Shown here: in pieces, positions 6,468 to 6,772 of the stretch
How the letters are laid out: every line of letters starts with the position of its first letter
Numbering within the stretch: the first letter of the stretch is position 1
NCBI GenBank assembly: GCA_947624855.1
Contig: CANQMC010000067.1
Span: 1-6,772, forward strand
DNA from: an uncultured Bacilli bacterium
GTDB lineage: Bacteria; Bacillota_I; Bacilli_A; RF39; UBA660
Length of the DNA stretch: 6,772 nucleotides
Direction of reading: 5' to 3'
Program-made: the position numbers and the translations under genes
Notes under the pieces: generated by a model
The model's input: only the letters and a program-made list of their open reading frames with translations
What the model was told of the DNA's origin: nothing
The model's database searches: none

Positions 6468-6496
6468 ATTATATGCTAATCAATATCTAAAGTCAA
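6468..6496 (-). promoter_or_regulatory. Promoter of the cadC-cadA operon
   Basis: On the minus strand TTGACT (6496-6491) is followed by a 17-base spacer and a perfect TATAAT (6473-6468). Transcription is predicted near 6461, inside the operator. One base off consensus in the -35 and none in the -10 make this a strong promoter held in check by CadC. Confidence 0.85.
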
Positions 6497-6500
6497 TATA

Positions 6501-6540
6501 AAAAAACCAAATAGTAATTAAACTACTTGATTCTTTTTTT
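6501..6540 (-). terminator. Intrinsic terminator of the Rpn-type gene
   Basis: Read on the minus strand, CAAGTAGT (6529-6522) pairs with ACTATTTG (6515-6508) around a six-base loop, with one G-U pair. It is preceded by an A-rich flank and followed by a T-run (6506-6501). It directly follows the stop codon of the right-edge gene and isolates it from the cadC promoter. Confidence 0.75.
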
Positions 6541-6772
6541 ATCTTATATTTTTAATATCATTTATAGATAAACCTGTTGCTTTTGATATTGTATTTACAT
6601 CAGTATTTAAATCAAGTAAATTTTTGGCTATTCCATATTTTTCATGATTAGAGCCATGTTCTATTCCTTCTTCATATGCCGCTTCTCTTTGCAATTTCAT
6701 ATTCCATTTCCCATAGAAACTTGCTGTCCTCTCATCATTTACATATTCGTCTAGCCACTTGTTAAACTCCAT
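6539..6772 (-). CDS. Rpn-family PD-(D/E)XK nuclease/putative transposase, C-terminal tail (partial)
   Basis: The frame is open to the right edge of the window. The ATG at 6772 is probably an internal methionine, because this family is usually about 250-300 residues and only 77 are present. The visible part is the family's typical ending: a helical stretch with KWNMKLQREAAYEEGIEHG, then IAKNLLDLNTDVNTISKATG and SINDI, the short HTH-like motif found at the end of many Rpn/PDDEXK_2 proteins. The nuclease core lies outside the window, so activity cannot be judged. Its codons (AGG, GGG, GGC, GCG) look slightly less AT-driven than those of its neighbours, which fits the mobile or frequently duplicated nature of this family. 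Its own terminator follows. Confidence 0.8.
   Translation of the reverse strand: MEFNKWLDEYVNDERTASFYGKWNMKLQREAAYEEGIEHGSNHEKYGIAKNLLDLNTDVNTISKATGLSINDIKNIR

Noticed and set aside
1..6772. CRISPR array, tRNA, rRNA or riboswitch
   Set aside because: No regularly spaced repeats, cloverleaf-like sequence or recognisable conserved RNA element was seen; the intergenic regions are short and explained by promoters and terminators.
1..6772. Use of TGA as a tryptophan codon (Mollicutes code)
   Set aside because: The tryptophan codons examined in parC and the right-edge gene are TGG, and no in-frame TGA is needed to keep any gene open.

Overview
This window comes from a very AT-rich, low-GC Gram-positive type genome (Bacillota/Bacilli-like). 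Shine-Dalgarno sites match the AGGAGGTGAT type, promoters are textbook -35/-10 pairs with 17-bp spacers, and terminators are AT-rich hairpins with T-runs. Every complete gene ends in TAA and all tryptophans I checked are TGG, so nothing requires the TGA=Trp code of some Mollicutes. The general character (topoisomerase IV of Gram-positive type, CadC/CadA pair, an anchored cysteine-containing surface protein, an Rpn-type nuclease tail) fits an uncultured gut Bacilli/Mollicutes-like lineage. That placement is inference.

Layout from left to right. Positions 1-377 (minus) hold the N-terminal part of a membrane-anchored extracytoplasmic protein of unknown function, driven by a consensus promoter (471-448). 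After a 175-bp divergent intergenic region comes a plus-strand regulator with two tandem XRE-type helix-turn-helix domains (553-1020). A bidirectional hairpin terminator at 1021-1053 separates it from the convergent parC (1052-3532, minus), the DNA-cleaving subunit of topoisomerase IV. Upstream of parC is a terminator (3561-3595) and a small gene of unknown function (3594-4025, minus). An extended -10 promoter places that gene's start 33 bases inside the longest possible reading frame. Next is a two-gene metal-resistance operon read on the minus strand: a CadC/SmtB-type metal-sensing repressor (6081-6428) overlapping a P1B-type Zn/Cd/Pb efflux ATPase (4091-6097). Its promoter has a palindromic ArsR-family operator sitting on the predicted transcription start. 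The right edge (6539-6772, minus) holds the C-terminal tail of an Rpn-type PD-(D/E)XK nuclease/putative transposase, closed by its own terminator.

How the parts work together: the metal module is self-contained. CadC should repress its own operon until zinc, cadmium or lead binds, and the ATPase then exports the metal. No terminator is visible between cadA and the small unknown gene, so that gene may be co-transcribed with the metal operon as well as from its own promoter. The tandem-HTH regulator faces away from the surface-protein gene and is the obvious candidate to control the shared intergenic region. I see no clearly new multi-gene system. The points most worth a second look are the unknown gene attached to the metal operon, the altered thiol site of the metal sensor, and the tandem-HTH regulator with its divergent target.
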